A DNA stretch of 64,000 nt. It comes from Pithys albifrons albifrons (Eukaryota > Chordata > Aves > Passeriformes > Thamnophilidae). The stretch covers positions 15,544,388-15,608,387 of the forward strand of contig NC_092473.1 of assembly GCF_047495875.1 (NCBI RefSeq), in the 5' to 3' direction. Under the pieces are notes generated by a model. That model saw nothing but the letters and a program-made list of their open reading frames with translations, searched no databases and had not been told where the DNA came from. Every line of letters begins with the position of its first letter. Position 1 is the first letter of the stretch. This document shows, piece by piece, positions 1 through 10,622 of the stretch. The translations under genes were made by a program, and so were the position numbers.

Positions 1-413
1 ATGGGGCTGGAATGTCCCTCTGGGATCACACACTGCTTCAGACCTGCCATGTTTCGTGTCACAAGGTAGACCAGTGAGTTATGAAAGGTGTGCTGTGGAG
101 CTTTCCATCCTGAAATCATCCTTTAAAATATGGGTAATTATTATTTTTACCCAAGGAGGGCCTTGAGCAGGACAAGGACATTCAGAACAAGTGCACTTTT
201 GTATCCAGGAATCCCAAGATTCCCCAGCCTGTTCCTGGTATCAGCAGCATTTCACATTTCTGTCTCTCACTATGTGTGTGTTTTCCTTCTGATAAAATTG
301 TCAGGTTTTTGTAAGTCACTGTTTTAACCCTCTAATTGTTTAAAAAATAGTTACTGGAATGATGTCCATGCCAGAAGGTGCAGTGCTGTGGCATTGGCTG
401 GAGAGGTTCAGTT

Positions 414-706
414 CACAGAATCAGAGAATCACAGGCTGGGTTGGGTTAGAAGGGACCTAAAGATCATCTCATTCCACCCCCTGCCATGGGCAGGGACACC
501 TCCCACCAGCCCAGGCTGCTCCAAGCCCTGTCCAACCTGGCCTGGGACACTCCCAGGGCTGGGGCAGCCACAGCTTCTCTGGGCACCTGTGCCAGGGCCT
601 GCCCACCCTCCCAGGGAAGAATTTCTCCCCAATATCCCACCTAACCTGCCCTCTGGCAGTGGGAAGCCAATCCCCCTTGTCCTGTCACTCCAGGCCCTTG
701 TTCACT
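414..706 (-). mobile_element. CR1 LINE 3' end, 5'-truncated
   Basis: Begins with the reversed CR1 tail (cacagaatcagagaatcac) and continues with the family's GGGACACCTCCCACC and CTCCCAGGGCTGGGGCAGCC blocks. Only the terminal non-coding part and a little upstream sequence remain. Confidence 0.85.
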
Positions 707-1011
707 GGCAAAAAAGGGAAGAATTGGCTGCTGGATTTTGTACATCAGCTCCTCATGGCCAAGAGTTTTCTTGTGCCTTGTTTTCCTTGTCCTAAATTCT
801 TTCAGGCTGCATCCTTTGTTACTTGGGAGAAAGCTTAAAACAGAAGCAAGCTCTGCTGAGCTTTTGGCTCTGTCTTTGGGACAGCAACCTGGCTGCTCCT
901 CATGCCTTAGTTTTATTCCAGCCTGCTCTCTAAGTGCTCTTCTATTAACAGGAGATTCACACCAGAATTCTCCTGGATCAGTGGCTGTGGAGCTGTTGCC
1001 TGGGGGGATTT

Positions 1012-1125
1012 AACAGCCCTGTGGATGTGGCACTTGGGGACATGGGCAGTGGTGGCCTTGGCAGTGCTGAGGGAAGGGTTGGAATGGATGATTTTGGAGC
1101 TCTTTTCCAACCCAAATGGTCAGTG
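1012..1125 (+). mobile_element. CR1-like 3' tail fragment
   Basis: Contains the tail block ending in a gatgattttggagctctttt-type sequence followed by CCAACCCAAAT. It is diverged, and the terminal 8-mers are degraded. Confidence 0.65.
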
Positions 1126-2982
1126 TTTCTGTGCTGAGCTTGCTGTGTCTGTGGGGCAGCTGGAGGGTTAACCAGGCAGCCCCTGGCACCACATTCCCCC
1201 TCCTGCCCCCGGCGCCGGGTTTGGCACCAACACGGTGCCCGTTCCAGCCCGGAGAACTCCAACAACCAACCAGGTAGTCGGTTCCTAATGGCACAATTTA
1301 CCCTTTGTGAACAGGTCTTATGAAAGGTCCTACTGTTTGTCTCGAGTTGTAAGGGGAAAAAAAACCCAACCAACCAACCCACCAACCAACCAAGCAGCCC
1401 AAGTGTAAGTGCCCAGGCCACGGAGCTGCCTCCTGCAAAGGTGGCACGAGCCGGGGCTGGGCTGGCACTCGGGGCTGGGCCGTGTGTGCCTTGGCCAGGG
1501 CTGAGCCTCGTGTTTATGAGCACACACCAAAAAAAGAGCCCTCTGAAGGACACAGCTCCTGGGTTTAGCACTGGACCTTTTAAAAGGGAAAAAATGAGGG
1601 CAGGAGGAGCTGTGGGAGAGCAGCCCTGGGGTGGGTTTGGAGCTGGGGATGGTAGGGCAGAGCTCTGGGGCCTCTGAGCAGGCACAGCTGATGGAAAGAT
1701 GTTCAGAAAGATGTTCTGCCACTTTCTCCCAAGCAGTGGGTTTGCCCTTGGAGGCACTGGAGTGCCAGGAACTCTGCTGAAAAGGCTGGAAAATCCCAGT
1801 TCATTCAATAATAATAATATTTTATTTCTTTAATTTAATAATAATAATAGTCTAAGTGGTCTTGCTGAGGTGGGAATTGTCAGAGGGGGCAGCAGGAGGA
1901 TTGTCAAGGGGATGTTTGAGGAGCCAGAGATCTCAGGGGAACAGATGTGGGACCCAGAAGGTCCCATCTGACCCTGGCTGGAGGTGGGAGTGTGGAAGAT
2001 GCTGCTGTCTGGGATGACCCACATCCTCTGGGATGAAACGTTGACATCCTTCCCTTTGGAATGTTTCACACCCAGGTGGAACAGGGAAGGGCACGAGCTT
2101 TAGTTGGAAATATTAAGCCCTGTCACCTCAACCCACTCTGGAGCTCTGGCTCTTGCAGTGATCAGAAAAGCTTCAGGTGGTGTCCTGGCTCCCTTTTCTC
2201 TCCTTTCAGCTGCTCATGCCCATCCTGTTGTCTGAGTTACCAGTTCCTCCTGGTCCCTGCTGGGAGCTGGCAGGTCCATCACTGTGCTCCTGGGCCCAAG
2301 TGATAGCTCTGGGAGCAGGAGGAGAGAGCCAATGAACCCCAAATAATGTGTATTACAGGCAAATGAAAATGGCAGAGGGCACATGAACTGAGCAGAGGTA
2401 TTTTCTAGCTGTCTGGTCTAAGGTTTGGTATCATTTTTCTCCAGGATTACAGGGGCTTTCACCTCATAAATTTGTGCCTGTTTGAGGTCGTTAATCTTTC
2501 TTTACATGTTGCCTTGCAATTTTAGAGCTTTGCCACCATCTGGGATCACATTTTAAATGGAGTTTCCACTCAGTACGTTCCTTCTCATGAAATTATTTAT
2601 ATATAGAGAGAAATGTATAATAAATACATCAGGTCTGGGTTGTTTTGAAACATTTTCGGTGCTTTCACAAGGGCTTACCTTGGGTGGAAAAACTTGTCTT
2701 CTCTAATAGAGAGTCATAACAGGGACCAATTAAAGGATCACATTGGCAATATGCTCTTAACTGGCAATTTAAAATATTGGAGAGGGAGCTGGGGAGAGAT
2801 GCAGGGGGGAAGGTGAGTGCTCCAGGCCAGGGAGCACCTTCCTGGTGGGAAACCTGGGAGTGTGACACGTCTCAGCACCCTCTGATGGACACCAGCAAAG
2901 CTGGGGGAGGATTGCTGCAATCCCCTCCTTGCCTCCTTGGGGCTGCCCTTAGCTCATGGTTTGTCTTCTCTGTATGGTTTAG

Positions 2983-3052
2983 CTGACATGGTGATGTTCA
3001 TGGTTGGACTTGATGGTCTTGGAGGTCTTTTCCAACTCTGTGATTCTTATGG
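2983..3052 (+). mobile_element. Short CR1 3' tail fragment
   Basis: Has the GGTTGGACTTGATGGTCTT block, then GGTCTTTTCCAACTCTGTGA and a terminal TTCTTATG. This is a solitary 70-bp tail. Confidence 0.7.
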
Positions 3053-5126
3053 ACTTGCCTTCCAGGCTGTTCACCCCGAAACCAAACGTGACCCGTGTCT
3101 GGTGCTCTTAAACAAACCCTCTCCCAAAGGCAGTGATGACCCACAGTTGGTTCCACCAGGTTCTTCTGAGATGTCTGTCCCAGGCCCTGCTAATTATTTG
3201 AAAGGGGTTTTGAACAAATAAATAGCCTGAGCAGTTCCTCGTGTAATTTTAGCTCTGGACCTCTCCAAGAATGCACAGAATAAACAGGTGAATCTGCAGC
3301 CCACCCCCAATTAACTGGATGCTCAGGGAGCAGCTCTGAGCACAGTGTCAATAAACAGGGATGCTGCGGGCCATGGAAATGTGGGATTTGTTACTGGAGA
3401 AGGACCAGGGGGTGGGGGCAGTCTGGAAAAGCAAACAGTGCAGCTGTAGATCCTTCTACCCCTCCCCAAGTGGCTGGAACTCCAAGCCCATCATTTCGGT
3501 GGCCCCCCCAGTCCCTCCTCACTCTTGCTGGTCTCGGTCAGGCTGAGTCACCCCAAGCAAAGCTCAGCTTTGCTGTCCCAGCCCCGGGTGTGGCAGGGAG
3601 AGCTCCCACCTCCACGGCCACTCTGTAAACAGGCAACCAAAATATCCCTGGGGGTATTTTACGGTGCCAAGGCATAAAATTGCCCAGCAGATTCTGCTCC
3701 AGGACCCTCTTCCCTGCGGCCACAATTCCCTGGGAAACCCACGGAAGGGGAACATCGCTCGGACTCACCGGGCTTTGAACTCGCCCTTGCTGAGGCTTTG
3801 CTGGCCAGGACAGCCAGGCTGGGACGCTGGGGAGAGGAGTTAAAAATGAAACAGCAGATTTATATATATCAAAAGTAAAAATATATGTTCTCCATCTGAA
3901 GTTTCTTCAGGCCCTTTGGGAGAGTGGCGCGTCCCGGCGGCTCTGCTGAACCGCCAGCGGTTTATGGTCGTGCTGGCACCGAGTCAAACACACATCTCCT
4001 TGGCTTGGGCTGCTCTCAAACAGGCAGATTCCAGGGGGTTTTTCTGGGAGCTGAATATTACCATTGACTGGGCAAGGGAAGCTCTGCCCAGCGAGAACAT
4101 GGAGGGAACTTTTCTTTTTAATAGTTCCACGGGGACTTAATTATTTGGATGTTGCGGTGCCGAAGCCGAACCCGCCTGACCCACCAGACCTCCGAGCAGG
4201 GGGGGTTTGATCCAGGTACAACTCCTTATTTATCCTTATGATTTTATTTTGATTGGAATCTTATTAATGATTGGGAAGTTTCAAAGGGCCTGTTGTTAAC
4301 CTTGAGCTGCTGTGTCAGTGTTTGTGGTGTGGACGTGGAGCCCCTTGTGCTGAGTGGACACATCAGACACCCCCAGGATGAGGGGCTGAGCTGTTCAGGG
4401 CTCACTTGGCCTTCCAGAGCCTTCCCCACACGTGGAGCTCTGTGCAGAACCTCCTCAGTCAAGCTCTCTGCCCGTGGGGAGCCCCTGGCACGGTGAGGAA
4501 GCCGCAGCTCTCCGGCCTCTCCCTGTTCCAGGCAGGGTGTGTTGCAGGAGTCCTTGGTTACTCCCCAGCACCAGAGCTCTGACTTCCCAGCTCTCATCTC
4601 CCCACACCTCTCAGCAGCTGGGAGTGACCCTGCTTAGCTCCTCTCTGCTGCTGCCTCTTTGCAGAGGGCTGGGCAGGAGTTCCTGCTCGGGCTTGGGAAT
4701 GCAGAGCTTTGATCTGCAGATGCAGAAGGAGGAAGGGTCAAGATCTGAAGCAGAATAGACTGGCAGAGAAACAACCTTTTGGATCGTGGTGATCAAATTA
4801 TTGTGGAGAATCCTTTTCATTTTTTGTCTGAAGTACAAGAGAACTCAGAGCTTTTCCTTGCAGCCCAGAAGATGAGTTTGTGCCTCGGTGCTTGGGAAGC
4901 TGGAGAGCTTTGCAGTTCATCTGAACCTTCCACAGGCAACCAAGAAAACATTTACTAAGGCCTCTTATCCTGCTTTGCCAGGGTACTGCTGCTCCTCACA
5001 CTCTGCTGGGTGTGCCAAAGGCTTTCCCTCCCTCCCTGAGCTGGTCCTGATGAGTTCATGGTGCCTGTTCTGGGGGTGAGGTGGGATTGCATCCTGTGAT
5101 CCCATGGGATAAGGGGGGATGGAGTG

Positions 5127-5352
5127 AAAATAGGCTCAGATGGGATATTAGGATAGAGTTCTCCCCTGGGAGGGTGGGCAGGCCCTGGCACAGGTGCCCA
5201 GAGAAGCTGTGGCTGCCCCAGCCCTGGGAGTGTCCCAGGCCAGGTTGGACAGGGCTTGGAGCACCCTGGGCTGGTGGGAGGTGTCCCTGCCCATGGCAGG
5301 AGGTGGAACTTTAAGGTCTCTTCCACCCCAAACCATTCTGCAGTTCTGTTTC
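5127..5352 (+). mobile_element. CR1 LINE 3' end
   Basis: Carries the GGGAGGGTGGGCAGGCCCTG, AGAGAAGCTGTGGCTGCCCC and GGTGGGAGGTGTCCCTGCCC blocks in order, ending in CCAAACCATTCTGCAGTTCTG. It lies next to two further CR1 tails. Confidence 0.85.
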
Positions 5353-5451
5353 TTTTGACCCAATAGGTGCTTCCTCTCTTTATTTGTATTTGCTGTTGTT
5401 CCATTTCCTTCTGGTTTTCAGGATTTTTCTGCCATTCCTTGCACTTGGTTG

Positions 5452-5508
5452 GACTCTGGTCTTAGAGGGCTTTTCCAGCCTAAACTATTCCAAGATTCTG
5501 TGATTCCC
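5452..5508 (+). mobile_element. Short CR1 3' tail
   Basis: Has the GGACTCTGGTCTTAGAGGGC block and ends CAAGATTCTGTGATTC, the CR1 3' octamer repeat. Confidence 0.65.
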
Positions 5509-5564
5509 TGCCCTCCAGCCTCACACTCCCACGCTGCTCACAGCTGTGCTGTGAGACCAATAAA

Positions 5565-5690
5565 GGATCCCAGAAAGGTTTGGGTTGGAAGGGACCTTAG
5601 AGATGATCCAGTTCCCCCCTGCCCTGGGCAGGGACACCTCCCACCAGCCCAGGTTGCTCCGAGCCCAGCCCTGACTGAGCAGGGGGTTGT
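5565..5690 (-). mobile_element. CR1 3' end, short copy
   Basis: GGTTTGGGTTGGAAGGGACC followed by the GGGCAGGGACACCTCCCACC block. It is truncated after about 125 bp. The reversed octamer tail is degraded. Confidence 0.75.
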
Positions 5691-5750
5691 TTGAGGACAA
5701 TGTGGGACTTGTGTTCCTGCACACGTGGAGGAGAGCCTGGAGGTTTCCCT

Positions 5751-6116
5751 GGGCTGGGCTGGGCTGGGCTGGGCTGGGCTGGGCTGGGCTGGACTGGGCT
5801 GGGCTGGGCTGGACTGGGCTGGGCTGGGCTGGGCTGAACTGGACTGGGCTGAGCTGGGCAGGGCTGGGCTGGACTGGATTGGACTCAGCTGGACTGGAGT
5901 GGGCTGGGCTGGACTAGATTGGACTGGGTTGGGCTGGGCTGTGCTGAGCTAGACTGGGCTGGACTGGGCTGAGGTGGGCTGGACTGGATTGGACTCAGCT
6001 GGACTGGCGTGAGCTGGGCTGGACTAGATTGGACTGGGTTGGGCTGGGCTGTGCTGAGTTAGACTGAACTAGCCTGGATTGTACCGGGCTGGGCTGGGCT
6101 GGGCTGGGCTGGGCTG
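5751..6116. repeat. GGGCT/GGACT pentamer array with 110-bp higher-order repeat
   Basis: About 73 pentamers, mostly GGGCT with interspersed GGACT, GGATT and AGCT variants. A variant block starting at 5871 recurs at 5981 with only a few changes, giving a higher-order period of 110 bp (22 pentamers). The pure ends (5751-5790 and 6085-6115) are G-rich enough to consider quadruplex formation. Confidence 0.95.
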
Positions 6117-6804
6117 TCCAGCCTGGGATTAAGTTTATGTAGCCCCAGCAACAGGGAGGCTGTGAGGAGAGACCTGTGCACTCACAGCCTTCCCTCTGGT
6201 GTATAATGGCCTTCTGTTGGGGTTTAGTAGCCCACAGTTCAGTAAATTAGGAGTCTTCAGGTACTTAGCACTTTAATGGTTCTCACTAAGAACATAATTA
6301 AGCCATAGACCCCTTAGGGAGAAAAAGCAGTTTATTGTGCATATTTTTAGACTCTGTTCGAGCCCTCGTAAAACCTGGTGGGTACAAGAGAGAGAACAGG
6401 CTGAGCTGGAGAGCCCCAGTTGTGGGGCAGCCCCACTGAGCCCCTGCTCACACCTTCCAAATCTGCCCTGGGATGGAATTCCTTTGCTCCAGGCCCATGT
6501 CCAGCAGCAGTTTCTCTGGGGCTGCTGGAGGAGTGAGGGAGGCAGAGGGTTATTGCACTGCCCTTGTGTCACACCCCAAACTGGGGCTCCAGAATGAGGT
6601 TTTCATTTAAAAGCACCTCGTGTGTCACAGAGTGCCCCAAAAGGGGCTCCCCCCAGCCCCTCTCACTGCCCTGGCATTGATTATTTGGTTGCATCTGACT
6701 TGGAGCTGCATTTTTCCTGTGTCTGTGTCAGGAGGACACAGTTGTGGACTGGGGGAATTCCTGGCTGTTTCTGGGATGCTTCCTGGGATGAGGAGATGGA
6801 TGGA

Positions 6805-7090
6805 GGGGGAATCTTCACCAGGAAGAGGAGAGGCAGGACAAGGGGAATGGCTTCAAACTGAAAGAGAGTTGGTTTAGGTGGGATGTTGGGAAGAAATTCT
6901 TTATTAAGAGACCCTGGCACAGGTTGGGCAGAGAAGCTGGGGCTGCCCCATCCCTGGGAGTGTCCAAGGCCAGGCTGGACAGGGCTTGGAGGACCCTGGG
7001 CTGGTGGGAGGTGTCCCTGCCCATGGCAGGGGTGGAGCTGGACGATCCCGAAGGTCCCTCCTGACCCAAACCATCCTATGACTCTTCTTG
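6805..7090 (+). mobile_element. CR1 LINE 3' end
   Basis: Upstream part (AGGACAAGGGGAATGGCTTC) plus the full set of 3' blocks, ending in CCAAACCATCCTATGACTCT. Longer than most copies here. Confidence 0.85.
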
Positions 7091-7627
7091 CAGAGCAGCC
7101 ACAGAGCAAAGCATAAAGCTCAAAATCCCAGAAATAAGCCAGATGAGGTGATCCTGGAAAGCATTTCCCTCCTCCTGGGATCTGACACCGCTGCCCCCAC
7201 CACCACCACCACGATGCTTCCATAGGATGTGATTAATCTGGGATAGCATGTGGAGGGGAAAGGCCCTCTCTAACCCCAACAGTGCCCTGGGTGCTCTCCC
7301 AGCCCCAACAGGACATGCCAGTCGGGGTGTTGGTGCCCAGCACCTCTGGGCAGCCATGGGCTGAGGCCCAAGAGGAAAGCAGGAGGTTTTCCAGCATCCC
7401 AGGTGCCTGCCTTCTCCAGGGTGACCCACCCCCTGCCCTGGGCCCTTTCCTCAGCACCCCATCCTGAGCAAACACGGCTCCCTCCCAGGAACCTGCGCCC
7501 GCAGCATCTGGAAGGCATTGGGAGGAACACACACACACACCCCGAGCCCTCCTCCCTCCCCCAGCAGCCTGTGGAGTGTCTGGGACATGTGAATCACTTC
7601 CCATCTCTGTGTTTCAGTTTGCTTGTG

Positions 7628-7752
7628 GAATCACAGAGTTATGGAATGGTTTGGGTTGGGAGGGACCCTGAAGCTCAGCTTGTTCCTCTCCTGGGCAGGG
7701 ACACCTTCCACTAGACCTGGTTGCTCCAAGCCCTGCCCAGCCTGGCCTTGAA
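7628..7752 (-). mobile_element. CR1 3' end fragment
   Basis: Reverse-orientation tail (GGAATCACAGAGTTATGG), the GGTTTGGGTTGGGAGGGACC block and a GGTTGCTCCAAGCCCTGCCC block. The remainder to about 7860 may belong to it but is too diverged to be sure. Confidence 0.75.
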
Positions 7753-8279
7753 CTTCCTTCTGCTTCTTATCCCAATCCAGTGGGACTTGGGGCTGGAATC
7801 TTCTCTTTGTGCCCTTAAGCAGGTTGAGAGGGGACAATATCTTGAGTCCCAGTCCAGACAACAAGTGGGGTTAATCCATATTGATATGTTAATTACCTAT
7901 GTAAATAGGTGTGTAATTAGACATGTGACACTCTCTGCTCTCCTGGTCCTCGGCCATGAGTGCTGAACATCCCAAACTCCAGGACTGGCACCTCAGCTGG
8001 GCCAGTTTTGGTTAAAGCACTTAAAATATAATATTAAAAGGAGCCAAGCCTGCCTTTTTGGGAGGATAAAACCATCCAAACTAGCGTGGCCAGCAAGCCC
8101 AGGGCAGTGACCCTTCCCCTGGACTCTGCATTGGTGAGGCCACACCTTGAGTGTTGTGTTCAGTTCTGGGCCCCTCAGTTCAGAAAGGATATTGAGGGGC
8201 TGGAGTGGGGCCAGAGAAGAGCAACGAGGCTGGAGAAGGGACTGGAGGTGGCACTGAGTGTCCTCTGAAACACCTCCAG

Positions 8280-8639
8280 GGACAGAGAACCCACCATGTC
8301 TTGATCCAACCCTACTGTGATCAGGGACAGAGAATCCACCATGTCTTGATCCAACCCTACTGTGATCAGGGACAGAGAATCCACCATGTCTTGATCCAAC
8401 CCTACTGTGATCAGGGACAGAGAATCCAACATGTCTTGATCCAACCCTACTGTGATCAGGGACAGAGAATCCAACATGTCTTGATCCAACCCTACTGTGA
8501 TCAGGGACAGAGAATCCAACATGTCTTGATCCAACCCTACTGTGATCAGGGACAGAGAATCCAACATGTCTTGATCCAACCCTACTGTGATCAGGGACAG
8601 AGAATCCAACATGTCTTGATCCAACCCCACTGTGATCAC
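8280..8639. repeat. 45-bp VNTR, eight copies, inside CR1 composite
   Basis: Each unit runs from GGGACAGAGAATCCAACATG to a CTACTGTGATCA end. Units are nearly identical (ACC versus AAC at one site, CTACTG versus CCACTG in the last), suggesting recent homogenisation. Because 45 is divisible by three, frames stay open on both strands; the resulting ORFs are artefacts. Confidence 0.95.
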
Positions 8640-8705
8640 CAGCCCAGGGCACTCTGTGCCCCACTCTGTGCCCTGGGCTGGTGATCACAGTGGGGTTGGA
8701 TCAAG
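8615..8705. repeat. Perfect inverted repeat, 38-bp arms, 15-bp spacer
   Basis: Arm 8615-8652 is the exact reverse complement of 8668-8705 (starts CTTGATCCAACCCC, ends CAGCCCAGGGCAC). The spacer 8653-8667 is TCTGTGCCCCACTCT. Formed where a reversed CR1 tail meets a forward CR1 tail. Confidence 0.95.
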
Positions 8706-10454
8706 GGTTGATGATCTCAGAGGTCTCTTCCAACCCAACTGAGAAGAGCAACGAGGCTGGAGAAGGGACTGGAGCACAAGTGCTGTGGGGAGAGGCTGAG
8801 GGAGCTGGGGGTGTTCAGCCTGGAGAAGAGGAGGCTCAGAGGTGATCTCAGCACTGTCTGGAACTGCCTGAAGGGAAGTTCTGGCCAGCTGGGGGTTGGT
8901 CTCTTCTCCCAGGCACTCAGCAATAGGACAAGGGGGCACGATGGGCTCAAGCTCTGCCAGGGGAAATTGAAGTTGGAGAGCAGGAAGAAATTCTTTGCAG
9001 AGAGAGTGCTCAGGGATTGGAATGGGCTGCCCAGAGAGGGGGTGGATTCCCCATCCCTGGAGGTTTTTCAGCTGAGCTTGGCCGTGGCACTGAGTGCCAT
9101 GATCTGGTAAAGGGACTGGAGTTGGACCAAGGGTTGGACTCGATGATCTCCAAGGTCTTTTCCAACCCAATCCATTCTATGATTCTGTGATTTCTCAGCA
9201 ATGTGCAATCAAGGTGAAAAGCACCTCGTTGGGAGCCTGGCTGGGATTCTGGGAATGCTGGAGAAGAATCCACCAGGCAGAGTAACTCAAAGCAGGTCCT
9301 GTGTGCGGGGAGGGCCCCTGGGTGGCACCTGGGGCTGCCCTGACCCCAGCCCTGGCTGCAGTGGGGTTGGCACAGCGCCCTGAGCCCGGGGCAGGCAGGA
9401 AGGATGTGGGCTCTGTCCTCGGGGGCTGCAGCAGCTCCAGCCCTGCACACCAAGCCCTTTATTAATCCCAGCTTTGCTAATAAGGAATTACAATAGTTGT
9501 GGGATTTGGCAGGGGCAGCCCCCTCGCCTGCCATGCATCCTGCAGGACTTTCCCTGCTTTGTTTGTATTTTGGATTTAACTACAAATAATTTAAAGATGT
9601 GTTGTGTCTCCTTCAATTAACATTTGTGTTTTCAGCCTCTCTGGTTTTTTGTTGTTACAATTTCAAAACAATTCCAGTGAATTTGAGCCTGTCAGATACG
9701 CTGAGATAAATCAACATTTGTTTTTACTGAAATTGCAGGATTTCTTAGGATGTCACTGATTAACATATCAGGGTTTGGGTTTGCTGCCTTTGTAAAATTT
9801 GCAGCTTTATTGTGCTGGATGGAAAATCTCCCAGTGTCAAAAAATTCAGGCTGATAAAAGAATAATATTGTCCCAAGGCCAGTGTGTAAATACCTTAACC
9901 AGCAGAACATGTTTAGAGGAATTACACTTTCCTCTCCCAAATTACCATCTTGGAAAGCAGCTCTACCACCACATTTATTTCAAACTTAAACATTTGGAAA
10001 GAAGATCTCCAAAGTTTTGAAATCTGGTTTCCATTCCTGGCTCTGGTTGACCCACCGTGTGACCCTGAGAAAATCTCTGTCTCAGTTTCTGGATCTGCTC
10101 AGTTGCTCTGATGATCTTCACTCATGCAGGGCAGTTTAACATCCCTGGGTGTCAGGCTGTGGGTAATATTTCAGTATTAAATATTAGTTTAATTTGAGAA
10201 GGGTTTGGGTTGTGATGAGAACAGAGAGAATTAAAAACTCTTGGTTTTTAAAAAAAGACGAATTGGTTTCCAAATGTGTTGGGTTGGCAAGAAAAAACTT
10301 GAGTGAAGTGATTTTCTCTGCAAAGAGATGAGTTCCCAGAGGCAAAGGATGGTCCACCTGGGGGAGGAATTAAGGAAAGAGGCTAAAATTCTGTGAGTGC
10401 CTTTGCTGCTGAGCCTTGGAGAGAGGATTGATCCCTTTTGCTCCCCCCTTGCAG

Positions 10455-10622
10455 ACGCAGCCGGTGCCCAACCCCATCTCCTACTTCCTGCACCGCTCGC
10501 CCTGGTGGTTCCACCGCCTGGAGACCCTCACCAACCACCTCCTCGAGCTGCTGGTGCCCTTCTTCCTGCTGCTGGGCCGGCGCCTGTGCCTCCTGCACGG
10601 CCTCCTGCAGATCCTCTTCCAG
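10455..10622 (+). CDS. LMF1: LMF1 coding exon 6 (by inference), 56 codons
   Basis: Acceptor cttgcag precedes 10455 and donor GTGAGC starts at 10623. The exon is 168 nt, starts and ends in phase 0, and begins TQPVPNP. It contains [16 protein letters not shown], a stretch typical of the LMF family, then a hydrophobic run ([13 protein letters not shown], followed by [15 protein letters not shown]) that should form one membrane segment and begin another. Because it is 168 nt in phase 0, skipping it would leave the downstream frame intact. It is small and isolated: the next exon is 23.6 kb away. Two related composite CR1 elements in opposite orientation flank it (8.07-9.19 kb and 22.33-23.49 kb), and a VNTR begins at its donor. 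The exon number assumes the human 11-exon structure. Confidence 0.93.

Larger units (their letters stand above)
8068..9192 (+). mobile_element. Composite (dimeric) CR1 with VNTR and hairpin
   Basis: In order: an ORF2-terminal CR1 segment (8090-8255) encoding [20 protein letters not shown]; a tail segment in reverse orientation carrying eight 45-bp units; a hairpin; a forward tail ending in CTCTTCCAACCCAA; then a second CR1 body from about 8740 encoding [20 protein letters not shown] and [16 protein letters not shown]. It ends with a tail at 9192 (CCATTCTATGATTCTGTG). The same architecture in reverse orientation is at 22331-23490. The ORF2 remnants are not functional. Confidence 0.85.
1..10454 (+). 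other. LMF1: LMF1 intron upstream of exon 6 (partial)
   Basis: No coding exon was recognised. I looked for the segment that should precede TQPVPNP and did not find it, so the preceding exon is probably outside the window. The interval holds CR1 fragments, a GGGCT array at 5751-6116 and a composite CR1 at 8068-9192, listed separately. The stretches 1-413, 713-1011, 1130-2980, 3053-5126, 6120-6800, 7093-7627 and 9193-10454 are mostly unique. Small simple repeats occur at about 1362-1395 (CCAA-type) and 1808-1848 (AAT-type). The AT-rich parts 2340-2660, 3640-3910 and 9540-10280 could be regulatory, but nothing specific is visible. Confidence 0.7.

Noticed and set aside
5751..6116. Tryptophan/alanine/glycine-rich frames in the pentamer array
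   Set aside because: Simple-sequence translation; no start context, splice sites or homology.
8811..9110. A 99-codon frame with good amino-acid composition, seen again at 17.4, 22.6 and 30.1 kb
   Set aside because: It is the C-terminal remnant of CR1 ORF2, repeated wherever the same LINE segment occurs, and not a host gene.
1..10454. An upstream LMF1 exon encoding the residues just before TQPVPNP
   Set aside because: No frame ending in a suitable phase-0 donor with LMF1-like residues was found by eye; a diverged short exon cannot be fully excluded.
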